Positions 33,676 to 43,052 of a DNA stretch of 64,000 bases are shown piece by piece; within the stretch, counting starts at the first letter, position 1, and the number at the start of each line of letters is the position of its first letter. The position numbers and the translations under genes are program-made. The stretch lies in assembly GCF_026151205.1 (NCBI RefSeq), contig NC_087079.1, positions 2,010,028 through 2,074,027 on the forward strand, written 5' to 3'. This DNA is from Bolinopsis microptera (Eukaryota > Ctenophora > Tentaculata > Lobata > Bolinopsidae). The notes below the pieces were generated by a model that worked only from the letters and a program-made list of their open reading frames with translations, did not search any database and was not told the origin of the DNA.

Positions 33676-35643
33676 TTATTCTTTGATTGTCTCCTGAGAG
33701 GAACCCTTTATTGACTTGGAACCTGAACTAGATGAACTGTACGAGGAAGAGCTGGAGACTTTCATAGATGAGGAGGTTGTCGAGCTGCTGGACACCATCC
33801 GTGAGGAACTAGAAGAGCTGCTGGTTACTTCCTTGGAGCTGGATACTTTCTTGGAGCTGCGGGAACTAGACCTTGAACTGGAACTGGAACTTGACTTGCT
33901 CACAATCGAGGCAGACCCTGTCTTGCTTACCGCCACATGACTCGGCCCTCCAGAGCCGCCTCTGGCATCAGTTGGGATCACACCATTAAAAGACAGTTGC
34001 TCCAGTGATGACTGGATTATAGTTTCCCCATCTCCATCTCCGATCCGTCTGGAGCTGGATACTTTGGTACTGCTACTGCGTGAACCTGAGCTTGAGCTGG
34101 AGATCTTAGAGCTTGTCTTACTTATTGCAGGACCCGAAGAGCTTATCCCGTCAACTGCAGATACCTTTTTTACTGCAGAAGCGGAGGAACTATTTTCATT
34201 CACTGCTGCACTAGAAGAGCCTTTTTGTCTCGCTTCAGATCTAGAAGATTTTGTAACATTTATTGCTTCACCGGATGAACTTGTCTGCTTCTTGCGGTAC
34301 TTGTCGCTTATTACGGCACCCAAAGATATAATCTCGCCCACTGCAGATTCTGAAGAGTTTATATCTTTGGCTGAAGATCTGGGAGAGCTTTTCTGTCTCG
34401 GTACAGAATCGGAATAAAGCAACGCTACGGAACCGCAAGATACTGTAATTTCTTCATCGGAAGAGCTTTCCTGTCTCGCTACAGATCCGGAAGATACTGT
34501 TATGCTCCCTGCTTCACCGGATAAGCTTGTTCGCTTCAGTGCTTCGACGGAAGAGCTTATTTCTCTCAATGCTGCATCAGAAGAGCTTGTCTGTCTCACG
34601 GTAGAACCGGAAGATTTTGTAACTTTCACTGCTTCACCGGATGAACTTGTTTGCGTTTTGCGGTACTTGTCGCTTATTGCGGTAACTGAAGATATAATCT
34701 CGCCCACTGCAGATTCTGAAGAGCTTATATCTTTGGTTCCAGATCTGGGAGAGCTTTTCTGTCTCGCTACAGAATCGGAATAAAGCAACGCTACGGAACC
34801 GCAAGATACTGTAATTTCTTCATCGGAAGAGGTTGTATGTCTTGCTGCAGATCCGGAAGAGCTTATATCTTTGGTTCCAGATCTGAGAGAGCTTTTCTGT
34901 CTCGGTACAGAATCGGAATAAAGTAACGGTACGGAACCGCAAGATACTGTAATTTCTTCATCGAAAGAGGTTGTATGTCTTGCTGCAGATCCGGAAGAGC
35001 TTATATCTTTGGTTCCAGAGCTGGGAGAGCTTTTCTGTCTCGGTACAGAATCGGAATAAAGTAACGGTACGGAACCGCAAGATACTGTAATTTCTTCATC
35101 GGAAGAGGTTCTCTGTCTTGCTGCAGATCCGGAAGAGTTTAACTTGCTCAATGCTTCAACGGAAGAACTTATCTCTCTCAATACAGAATCAGAGCTTATC
35201 TGTCTCAATGCTCGACCTGAAGAACTTGTCTGTCTCATTGCAGAACCTGAAGAGCTCCTCTCACTTACAGAGGAAGAGGAAGAGCTTGATCTGCTCATTG
35301 AGGAAGAGGAAGAGCTTATCTTGGTTACAACTGAGGTGGAAGAACTTGATGAAGTTGATGAAGAACCTGTCTTACTGGCAGCTGAAGAGGAGCTCACACG
35401 ACTGGACCCTCCAGAGCTGAACCCTCCCCCAGAGCCAGCACTCACTGTCTTGCTGGAGGATTTCCTGGGGCTCTCACTAAAAGACATCTCCTCCGTAGAG
35501 GACTCGAGTATAGTCTCCCCATTGTCCCCCATCCGCCTGACGAGCGAGCTCTTGCTGCAAGTGAACCCGTCCTCGTCCATATCCAGATCTGATATATCTG
35601 CTACCTCCTGAACATAGACCACTCGTTCATCTGGTTCCGACAT
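33676..35643 (-). CDS. Intronless Ser-rich repeat protein, 655 aa
   Basis: One open frame from MSEPDERVVYVQEVADIS to a TAA. The N-terminus is acidic; most of the rest is Ser-rich low-complexity sequence with scattered Lys and Arg. Internal repeats: DEEITVSCGSV followed by LLYSDSV occurs four times in units of ~50 aa (about aa 180-440). A second motif, RRMGDNGETI with S-x-E-E-M-S-F, occurs near aa 36 and again near aa 530 as RRIGDGDGETI, so the protein has a duplicated layout. No signal peptide, membrane segment or known domain is visible. Poly-Ser-Lys blocks suggest a disordered, phosphorylatable or structural protein; that is inference. CAG just before the start region may be the acceptor of a 5' UTR intron. 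Open frames on the opposite strand are mirror images of the repeat. Confidence 0.75.
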   Translation of the reverse strand: MSEPDERVVYVQEVADISDLDMDEDGFTCSKSSLVRRMGDNGETILESSTEEMSFSESPRKSSSKTVSAGSGGGFSSGGSSRVSSSSAASKTGSSSTSSSSSTSVVTKISSSSSSMSRSSSSSSSVSERSSSGSAMRQTSSSGRALRQISSDSVLREISSSVEALSKLNSSGSAARQRTSSDEEITVSCGSVPLLYSDSVPRQKSSPSSGTKDISSSGSAARHTTSFDEEITVSCGSVPLLYSDSVPRQKSSLRSGTKDISSSGSAARHTTSSDEEITVSCGSVALLYSDSVARQKSSPRSGTKDISSSESAVGEIISSVTAISDKYRKTQTSSSGEAVKVTKSSGSTVRQTSSSDAALREISSSVEALKRTSLSGEAGSITVSSGSVARQESSSDEEITVSCGSVALLYSDSVPRQKSSPRSSAKDINSSESAVGEIISLGAVISDKYRKKQTSSSGEAINVTKSSRSEARQKGSSSAAVNENSSSASAVKKVSAVDGISSSGPAISKTSSKISSSSSGSRSSSTKVSSSRRIGDGDGETIIQSSLEQLSFNGVIPTDARGGSGGPSHVAVSKTGSASIVSKSSSSSSSRSSSRSSKKVSSSKEVTSSSSSSSRMVSSSSTTSSSMKVSSSSSYSSSSSGSKSIKGSSQETIKE

Positions 35644-36234
35644 ACTTCCCTGGGTTAGACAGTGTCATTCACTGAGTTTTAAAGCGATATTACAGTATAA
35701 AACGGTAAACGGATCGAATCCCTAAGGTATCGAAACGAAATGTGAAGTTCAGTAAGAATAAGATTATAATACTTTTTGGGAGCGTTTGGTTGCTTTCCTA
35801 ACTAGATATTTAAAGTAGGATCACTATTCACTACTAGAACTATTTATAATAATCTCGGACAAAACGATAATAACAACAATCACTATTTACAGTGAGAGCT
35901 TAAAAAACTGCTAATTTTCATTTTAGTCTTGATAACGGAGCAATGAAAAATATTTCTGTAAAAACTGAAATGTAGTTTGATTGAAATTGAATTAAGCAAA
36001 ATAAGCCTAAACTTGAAACTCGGTTTTGCCGGATCAGAAAAACGATTCCACGGTGAATTTTGTTGCACAAGTATGCACTCTAGACACTATCAGACTATTA
36101 ATGTATTATGTGAGTTCATTTCAAGCATATTGGAACTTGTTTGGACTAAAGATCAGACTATATATTATGTGAGTTTCAAGCATATTGGAACTTGTTTGGA
36201 CTATAAAGATCGTGGCTTGTTTACCTCATCGAGA
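35644..36234. other. Intergenic stretch with a two-copy repeat
   Basis: Probable upstream region of the Ser-rich gene. A ~60-bp direct duplication (TTCAAGCATATTGGAACTTG at about 36119 and 36176, each with flanking ATTATGTGAGTT) lies next to the foldback element. Confidence 0.5.
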
Positions 36235-36242
36235 TTAACCAA

Positions 36243-36857
36243 TAGGTTGGTTCAAAAAAAAAAAAATTTCTCAAATTTTGCTGAGTATAAGCTCAAACGT
36301 TGATCCCATGGCTAAAACACCCCCAAAAAAATTTTTTTGGTCCAACTCGTCTGGGATGGGACTGCACATGCCACGCCCTAATTTTGTGAGGTGCTTATAC
36401 AGGTAAAATTCTTAAAATTGCCGTTTTTGACCTTAAAACGTCTAGACAGGGTCCCGAAAGCAATGGAGTGTAATATAAATGTGATAAAAAGGTTAACTTT
36501 AGTCAAGGTCTCATGTCTCTACGACCTTAGCATCAACATGTCTCTGCGCCTCCATTTTAAGGCGCGGTCGCGTCTCATCCATTGCTCAGTAAAGGTCGTA
36601 GAGACATGAGACTTCAACTAAAGTTAACCTTTTCCTACCATTTATATTAGAGTAGCACAGATTCAGAGCTCTAAACACATTCTTTCATCCTTAAAACGAC
36701 AATCATATGAATTTTGCCTGTAAAAGTTGATATCTTGATGTCAATTAACATCGTAAGCTTTTGAAATTAAAATTAATTTAATGAATCATAATACTTAACA
36801 CACAATATTTATATTACACGCAATATGAAAAAATACAGAAAATCTTCCTTGGATTCC
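36243..36857 (+). repeat. Left terminal inverted repeat
   Basis: Inverted partner of 37755-38366. It holds an inner hairpin (arms ~36488-36528 and ~36591-36631, loop ~60 nt). It also contains a short A/T symmetric tract, CCCAAAAAAATTTTTTTGG. Confidence 0.9.
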
Positions 36858-37754
36858 ACGTCTCCACACCCTGGAACTGTCAGAGGTAAGAACAACTTCG
36901 TTGGTTGCATTGTGTTGCAAAATTTGCTAGTGAAAACAAACATTACTGGGGGAATTTGCCCTCTTCCAAGCTCTCTTAAAATGAAGTCGCATTCCGGAGC
37001 CTTATGTTTATGAATGAGCAGTTTGTGAATTTGTATACTGCTGTTGTCACTGTCGAGAACGAGCTGTTCGAGTATTGGGAATATGGCAGCTATGGCATCA
37101 TCCTACAGAAGAACGCAAGCATACCGTGGAGAATTTCCCCTCTTCATGAATCCTACAATAATTTAACAAATATTCTCCATCTTGGGGACTGGAGAGGGAA
37201 TCAGTCCTTCAGCTTTAAGAAGATCAGTTTACAGAAAAGATTCATTTAGATCCATTACTGATAACTTGGTAAAGGAATTAGAACCATATGCTATTTTGTT
37301 AGCTAATGCTTGGATATTTATAGTTATTTACTTAACTTGGCTTGACGTATCAGTAAGAGATTACTGTACCTCGTTAGTCACGAAGAAATCATCAGACCTT
37401 ATTAATAGTGATCGGTGACCCTGTCAGTGACCGGTGACGAGCTATGAAGGAATCATTGGATATCGTTGATAATGATCCTGTCAGTGACGAGCTATGAAGG
37501 AATTATTGGACCTCATCAATGCTTATCCTATAGCTGACGGGTCATAAAGAAATTATAAGGACCTCATTTAAATCCTAGTTTGACGAAAATATTCCTCTGG
37601 CAACAAATTCTTTTTGGCAACGAAGATTAGACAGCTTGCTTGTGAAGACATGGCGATCCGAAAACCAGGGTACCTAAATCAGAACCTGCTGACTTCTTTA
37701 AACCTAAAGGATCAGTTCCACTTTCCAGTGCAGGGACCGAGAAAAGTTCAATGT

Positions 37755-38366
37755 CGAATCCAAGAAAGACTTCCTGTATTTATATTTTCATATTGTGTGT
37801 AAATATTGTGTGAAGAATTATGACTCATTTAATTAATCTTAATTTCAAAAGCTTACGATGTTAATTGACATCAAGATATCAACTTTTACAGGCAAAATTC
37901 ATATGATCGTCGTTTTAAGGATAAAGGAATGTGTTTAGAGCTCTGAATCTGTGCTACTCTAATATAAATGGTAGGAAAAGGTTAACTTTAGTTGAAGTCT
38001 CATGTCTCTACGACCTTTACTGAGCAATGGTTGAGACGCGACCGCGCCTTAAAATGGAGGCGCAGAGACATGTTGATGCTAAGGTCGTAGAGACATGAGA
38101 CCTTGACTAAAGTTAACCTTTTTATCACATTTATATTACACTCCATTGCTTTCGGGACCCTATCTAGACGTTTAAAGGTCAAAAACGGCAATTTTAAGAA
38201 TTTTACCTGTATAAGCACCTCAAAAAATTAGGGCGTGGCATGTGCAGTCCCATCCCAGACGAGTTGGACCAAAAAAATTTTTTTGGGGGTGTTTTAGCCA
38301 TGGGATCAAAGTTTGAGCTTATACTCAGCAAAATTTGAGAAATTTTGGTTTTTTTGAACCAACCTA
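37755..38366 (-). repeat. Right terminal inverted repeat
   Basis: Inverted partner of the left arm. Both arms encode the same 72-codon open frame beginning MLIQVKFLKLPFL with only two substitutions, which is a measure of arm identity and not evidence of coding. Confidence 0.9.
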
Positions 38367-38374
38367 TTAACCAA

Positions 38375-40001
38375 GATAGCGCAGACCGATTTTGGATTTC
38401 AACTTTGATATGAACCCACTGTGCAAAAGTAACCAATCATAATTGTTTTTGAAAGTGAACTCCAAAAACCTTTTGTTTGTGTGAAAGCTAATCTAATTTA
38501 CAAAATGTATCTTTTTGTATGTCCCTTTCATCCTGTCGCAGTTCTCTGTCGAACTTCAGTACGTGTCGTACTAGAGTGCAGGTAACGTACTCTAGTTCGA
38601 CAGAGTCGGACTTTAGGGTTTGTTGAACTAGGGTACTCGTCCGACTAGGGTACGTGTCGAACTAAAAAAGGTAAGAAGGTACATGGTTCCATTGATCAAA
38701 CTATTCAAAACAAATTAACGAAAAACGGTCCGCTAAAGCTACAAACTCATTGTGTCAGTATAAAGTATGAGTCATATAGGGCATAGGCACCTTATACCTA
38801 CAATAATTGACTGATTGACTTTTCGAGGTAAGGTGGTACTCAAACAAAAAACACGAACAGATGTAAGTTGTTTTCTTGGGTAAATTTCTATTGATCCCGT
38901 TTGTAAGTTGGTATTTAAATAAAAAACACGACAAATTGGAGAAAACAGTTAACAACACTGATAATACTGTAATCATTGTCCCATGTGTGTAAATTCCTTA
39001 TACTCTGTTCTTAGCGCTTTATTGGATTAGACTCAGGAATTAGGGCTTATAAATATATACGACAAGGAAAGTTTCAGCGGCTAACTAGGGGTCAAATAGT
39101 AGTGAAATACAGGAATATGATATTTGTTTTATGTCCCATGATGTTGAATATAACTTAAGATATTGATAGATGCGAATAATGATAATGTAAGAGAGCAATT
39201 TATAAGTTTATTATTACAATTTATAAGTTTATTATTTTATGCGGACCTATGAGACTAAAGCAATTTTACATTTCACGTAACATTATCCGCTATTTTGCTG
39301 ATATTTCCACGGAAAAACTTACTAAGAGACTAAAAATGTAATAATACAACTCACCTATTCCGTTAAAGTATTAACAACACGTCCCTCTTAGCTGCTAGGA
39401 GCTGTGAAAGGTACCACTTTATATTCAGAATAATAGGACTCCTGTAAGTCTGTAGTGTCCTGATAACTTCACTCCCGATCTGAACCTGAACAATGAAAAT
39501 TCAACAATGCCATACAACGATTGTTCGAATTCAAATGATTTCTTGACTTAATTTTAAAGTTTTTAGGTATTGAACGGATCGTGGAAAGATTCAAGAAGCT
39601 TTCCTGAAAAAGCGATCACATTACATATTATGTTCGATTGTTGTAAGATTAGTTTAAAACAAAAAGTTGTCCCACATCAACTAAGTAAGAATAAAATCAT
39701 GAAATTATTGCTAACACCTTCTAATCAAGTCTCTACGCCTTGATGATTTCCCTCACCAACAAGCCCACTTGATCAGGGTTTGATATTAAAATGACTGTAA
39801 AAAGTGTCTTCATTAAAATTTCATTTGAATTAGCCAGATCTCAGAGAGTGGTCCCTAATTTTAAATTAATGTTTGCTATGAGAATGATAGCGTCTAATTT
39901 CTTGAAATAACTGACTTTTTTTGTTTACAAAGGGTATGTCAATTGTCAACCTTTTATCGGCCACATAGAATTGGTGCAACCAGGGTTCTACACACTGTCA
40001 G
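38375..40001. other. Intergenic region without recognised genes
   Basis: AT-rich. Near 38544-38660 a cluster of related words (TCGAACTAGGGTACGTG, GTACTCTAGTTCGACAGAG) includes an inverted 12-bp pair, CTCTGTCGAACT/AGTTCGACAGAG, and may be a decayed small transposon. The rest shows nothing. Confidence 0.45.
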
Positions 40002-40473
40002 TTGTCACACACATTGTCACACATTGTCACACATTGTCACACACATTGTCACACATTGTCACACATTGTCACACATTGTCACACATTGTCACACATTGTC
40101 ACACATTGTCACGCATTGTCACACAATGTCACACATTGTCACACATTGTCACACAATGTCACACATTGTCACACATTGTCACATATTGTCACACATTGTC
40201 ACAAATTGTCACACATTGTCACACATTGTCACACATTGTCACACAATGTCACACATTGTCACACATTGTCACACATTGTCACACATTGTCACACAATGTC
40301 ACACAATGTCACACATTGTCACACATTGTCACACATTGTCACACATTGTCACACATTGTCACACATTGTCACACATTGTCACACATTGTCACACATTGTC
40401 ACACATTGTCACACATTGTCACACATTGTCACACATTGTCACACATTCTCACACATTCTCACACATTGTCACT
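40002..40473. repeat. 10-bp minisatellite, ~47 units
   Basis: Unit ACATTGTCAC with scattered variants (ACAATGTCAC, ACGCATTG, ACATATTG, ACATTCTC). The period equals about one DNA helical turn. Open frames in all three plus-strand frames (repeating HTLSHIVTHC-like peptides) exist only because the unit lacks stops. Confidence 0.95.
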
Positions 40474-40764
40474 CAATGGACAATTAATAATCGTAGATTT
40501 AAGAGATTTGGTTGGGGAGGCGGGTTATCGTTGTGAAGTACTGTACTACTCACGAAGTCCTGTACACGATGTTTTCAACCCACGAGTCAGAGAGCAAGCT
40601 CAACTGACGGCTCCCAGATGGCGTATGCACATGTAGGTGAATCGGTCTGATCAAGTATAGTTGGTTGGGCTGTGATTGTATCGACCATGAGTACCAAGCA
40701 AGCAGATATTTGAATTGACTAGATTTCCACTGGTAAGCGATTCGGAAAATCATGGGCCGGCATA
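40474..40764. other. Short unique spacer
   Basis: Sequence between the 10-bp array and the tRNA-like element. No gene seen. Confidence 0.4.
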
Positions 40765-40836
40765 GTGCCGGGGCGGGTATGATCCGCCAACCTCCGAGTT
40801 ACATGCCTGGTGCTCTACCAATTGAGCTACCGGCCC
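40765..40836 (-). tRNA. tRNA-Thr(TGT)-like sequence, probably a pseudogene or SINE head
   Basis: A 72-nt cloverleaf can be drawn. Acceptor GGGCCGG/CCGGCAC has one G-A mismatch. The D arm and A box (TAGCTCAATTGGTAGAGCA) are intact. The anticodon loop CATGTAA gives TGT but lacks U33, and its stem has a mismatch. The T stem GGCGG/CCGCC is perfect, but its loop ATCATAC departs from TTCRANY. After a TATG spacer, CCGGCCC recurs. The defects argue against a working tRNA. Confidence 0.5.
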
Positions 40837-41950
40837 TATTCAGCTCAGGAATTTCTTGCACGCCTATCAGTAAGCAATCGTGTTGTTATCTCATATCTGC
40901 TGCTATTAGTACACTGCATTATATGCAGCTGGGATACTCACTGCCATAATTGTGAGTGTGCATACTGTGTGTAATTAATAATCGTCTCAGAAAAAAACAA
41001 AGTTAATGACAATTACAATCTACTCGGATAATTTCAATGTCTCTCATTTATTCTAAAATCACTTCTAAAAGTACAAAATCGGTCCTTTTATATACAAATA
41101 ATCCACGATTCTATTTAAGTCATTTTTTGATTTTCATCTCAAGTTATAGTATTTCATTACCCAGTGCTCGTCCAATAATGCTTCATGTACTCGAGCTCTC
41201 CGGAGCGGTGCGGAACTATAAGAAGAGCACTATCAGAAGAAGTAATGCATTTAACTGCCATATCGCCGATATTTCGTCAGGGAAGCATTTTAACCACCAT
41301 AGCTTCATTAGAAAGATCTTTGTAGTATGTTAGAATGGCATAAATCTGAGACACGACGGGTTGATCTGTATTCAGATTCTGTTTGGTCGTATAAGGACTA
41401 ATTGTTTGGTCCCTCCCGTCCTGCATGCTCACGATGCTCAAACAATGTAACCACTGCCGTGAAGCCGTGTTCTTGCTTCAATACTGCGAGACTTACGTTT
41501 CTTGCGACTCTACAATCTATTTAAGTTTCAATGATGGTATTCTGCTCCAATGAGATCCTCAGTAATTCATCACATACCAGACATCTTACAAATTTTTAGT
41601 TTAAAACAATTTAGTCAACTTCTTTTAATTTGCTTATAAATTATAGTAATACTTACATTTGTTTCGATTTTTCAATATTAACAACAACATCATGGAAAAT
41701 TTTATTAATTAATTAAAACTTGTTAAATTTGGTTTTCAACCATTTCAGTTAAAAATGTAGCTAAATTTGTTGGTAACTTATTAATTGGCTTCTAACCTCT
41801 TGGAACTGGGAGGTAGTAATTTTCATAATAAATGAATGGTATGTATCCTTTACTTGTGTAGAAACTAGAAACAGATCAAGAAACTCATATCATAATCACA
41901 TAATCTCACCCAGCCTAGCTTACAAACCTCTTCAAACCCCACTATATTTC
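40837..41950. other. Upstream region of the polytopic membrane gene
   Basis: AT-rich. TATATTTCAG at ~41943-41952 is a good acceptor directly before the ORF, so upstream exons or a 5' UTR intron may lie here. I could not identify an exon with matching phase. Confidence 0.4.
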
Positions 41951-41953
41951 AGA

Positions 41954-42714
41954 ATGTTGCTCCTGGAGCCAGTATGGGTGTTCGCCTCAGTGGGCTTCTG
42001 TATCGCCTGTGGGCGTCGACAGATCATCCACGTGAAGGATATTTGGGGCAACAGATACTTCTCCACAATCCTACTGATGATGGCAGCAGTGTTCGTCCCG
42101 GTGGAGAACTGGATCCTGCACCAACAGACTGGCTGGGAAACAACCTTCATGTTTAAAGAGAGTTCCGACTCCACAGTGATCGCTCTGGCAACCCTACTCC
42201 ACATCCTGGTGGCTCTGTTCAGTTATTGGCTGAGCATGTATATTCTACATAAGTTCGGACAGGACATGCTGATAAGATGTCGATGTGGGCATTCACCGTC
42301 TTCTTTGCTACCCAGGGGATGTTCTACGAGACCCTGATGTACCCGGGAACCTACGAGGAGTACCACAGTGGGGTTCCCAAAACCTTTTGGTCTTTCTTCC
42401 TGTCCCAAACCTTCGTAGATTCCTACATTGTCTTCTTTGCTTTCTTCGGTCCTGCCTTCTACTTCGTCTGTATCTCCTGGAACAGCGGGGGTACTAAAGA
42501 GGAGCTCCGCTGCTTCATCCGTCAGCTCCTTGATGAGATTCTCCTCCACGCTGCTATCATCTACGGTTCCTACTTCTCTCTCTGCCTCCTTGGCTTGCTA
42601 CCAAATGGTTGGGACTTATGGAGGCTGATTCCGATCTTCGTGTCTCACTTTATTCCTCACATCTTCCTCATCAGTCCTCTCTACTTCTGTCCCACTAAAG
42701 AGCGAGAGGATTAA
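41954..42714 (+). CDS. Polytopic membrane protein, ~253 aa, one-base frame break
   Basis: The frame from 41954 (MLLLEPVWVFASVGF) runs to about 42264. The next frame then continues from ~42265 (MSMWAFTVFFATQGMFYE) to TAA at 42712-42714. No GT-AG intron fits, so a missing base near 42264 is the simplest reading. About six hydrophobic segments alternate with polar loops: STILLMMAAVF, VIALATLLHILVALFSY, MWAFTVFFATQG, YIVFFAFFGPAFYFV, HAAIIYGSYFSLCLL, and IPIFVSHFIPHIFLI. The C-terminus is charged (KERED). Codon-level coherence on both sides of the break supports a real protein. I do not recognise the family. The start could be an internal exon boundary rather than the true N-terminus. Confidence 0.55.
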
Positions 42715-42732
42715 TCTTGCAAGACAATTAGT

Positions 42733-43052
42733 AAATGCAGTAGTCTTGACAAGTAGATGCAGTAGTCTTGACCCCGGCTACACTCCTGACAAGTAGATGC
42801 AGTAGTCTTGACAAGTAGATGCAGTAGTCTTGACCCCGGCTACACTCCTGACAAGTAGATGCAGTAGTCTTGACCCCAGCTACACTCCTGACAAGTAGAT
42901 GCAGTAGTCTTGACCCCGGCTACACTCCTGACAAGTAGATGCAGTAGTCTTGACCCCGGCTACACTCCTGACAAGTAGATGCAGTAGTCTTGACCCCGGC
43001 TACACTCCTGACAAGTAGATGCAGTAGTCTTGACCCCGGCTACACTCCTGAC
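42733..43052. repeat. 40-bp minisatellite, ~8 units
   Basis: Unit contains TAGATGCAGTAGTCTTGACC followed by CCGGCTACACTCCTGACAAG. The first units are partial, lacking the CCCCGGCTACACTCCT part. It begins 18 bp after the stop codon of the membrane protein, so it may lie in its 3' UTR. Confidence 0.95.

Larger units (their letters stand above)
36243..38366. mobile_element. 2.1-kb foldback element with ~612-bp inverted repeats
   Basis: The left arm 36243-36857 and right arm 37755-38366 are inverted copies with high identity. The outer ends are TAGGTTGGTTC and GAACCAACCTA, flanked by the octamer TTAACCAA at 36235-36242 and 38367-38374. An 8-bp duplication suits hAT-like transposition. The ~900-bp centre has no transposase; its open frames (36825-37013, 37004-37249) show no domain. 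Each arm contains a second inverted repeat built on GTCTCATGTCTCTACGACCT, so every arm can fold on itself. Confidence 0.9.

Noticed and set aside
33716-35611. Acidic Leu/Glu-rich frames opposite the Ser-rich gene
   Set aside because: They are mirror translations of Ser codons (AGC/TCC read backwards) and show no independent features.
36391-38218. 72-codon frame present in both arms of the foldback element
   Set aside because: It appears twice only because the arms are inverted copies. No domain is visible, and it overlaps the inner hairpin.
39943-40636. Three overlapping plus-strand frames of 160-220 codons
   Set aside because: All three frames translate the 10-bp repeat into the same His/Thr/Ser peptide, which is a repeat artefact.
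42223-42549. 108-codon minus-strand frame
   Set aside because: Antisense of the polytopic membrane protein, whose plus-strand reading has clear hydrophobic segments.
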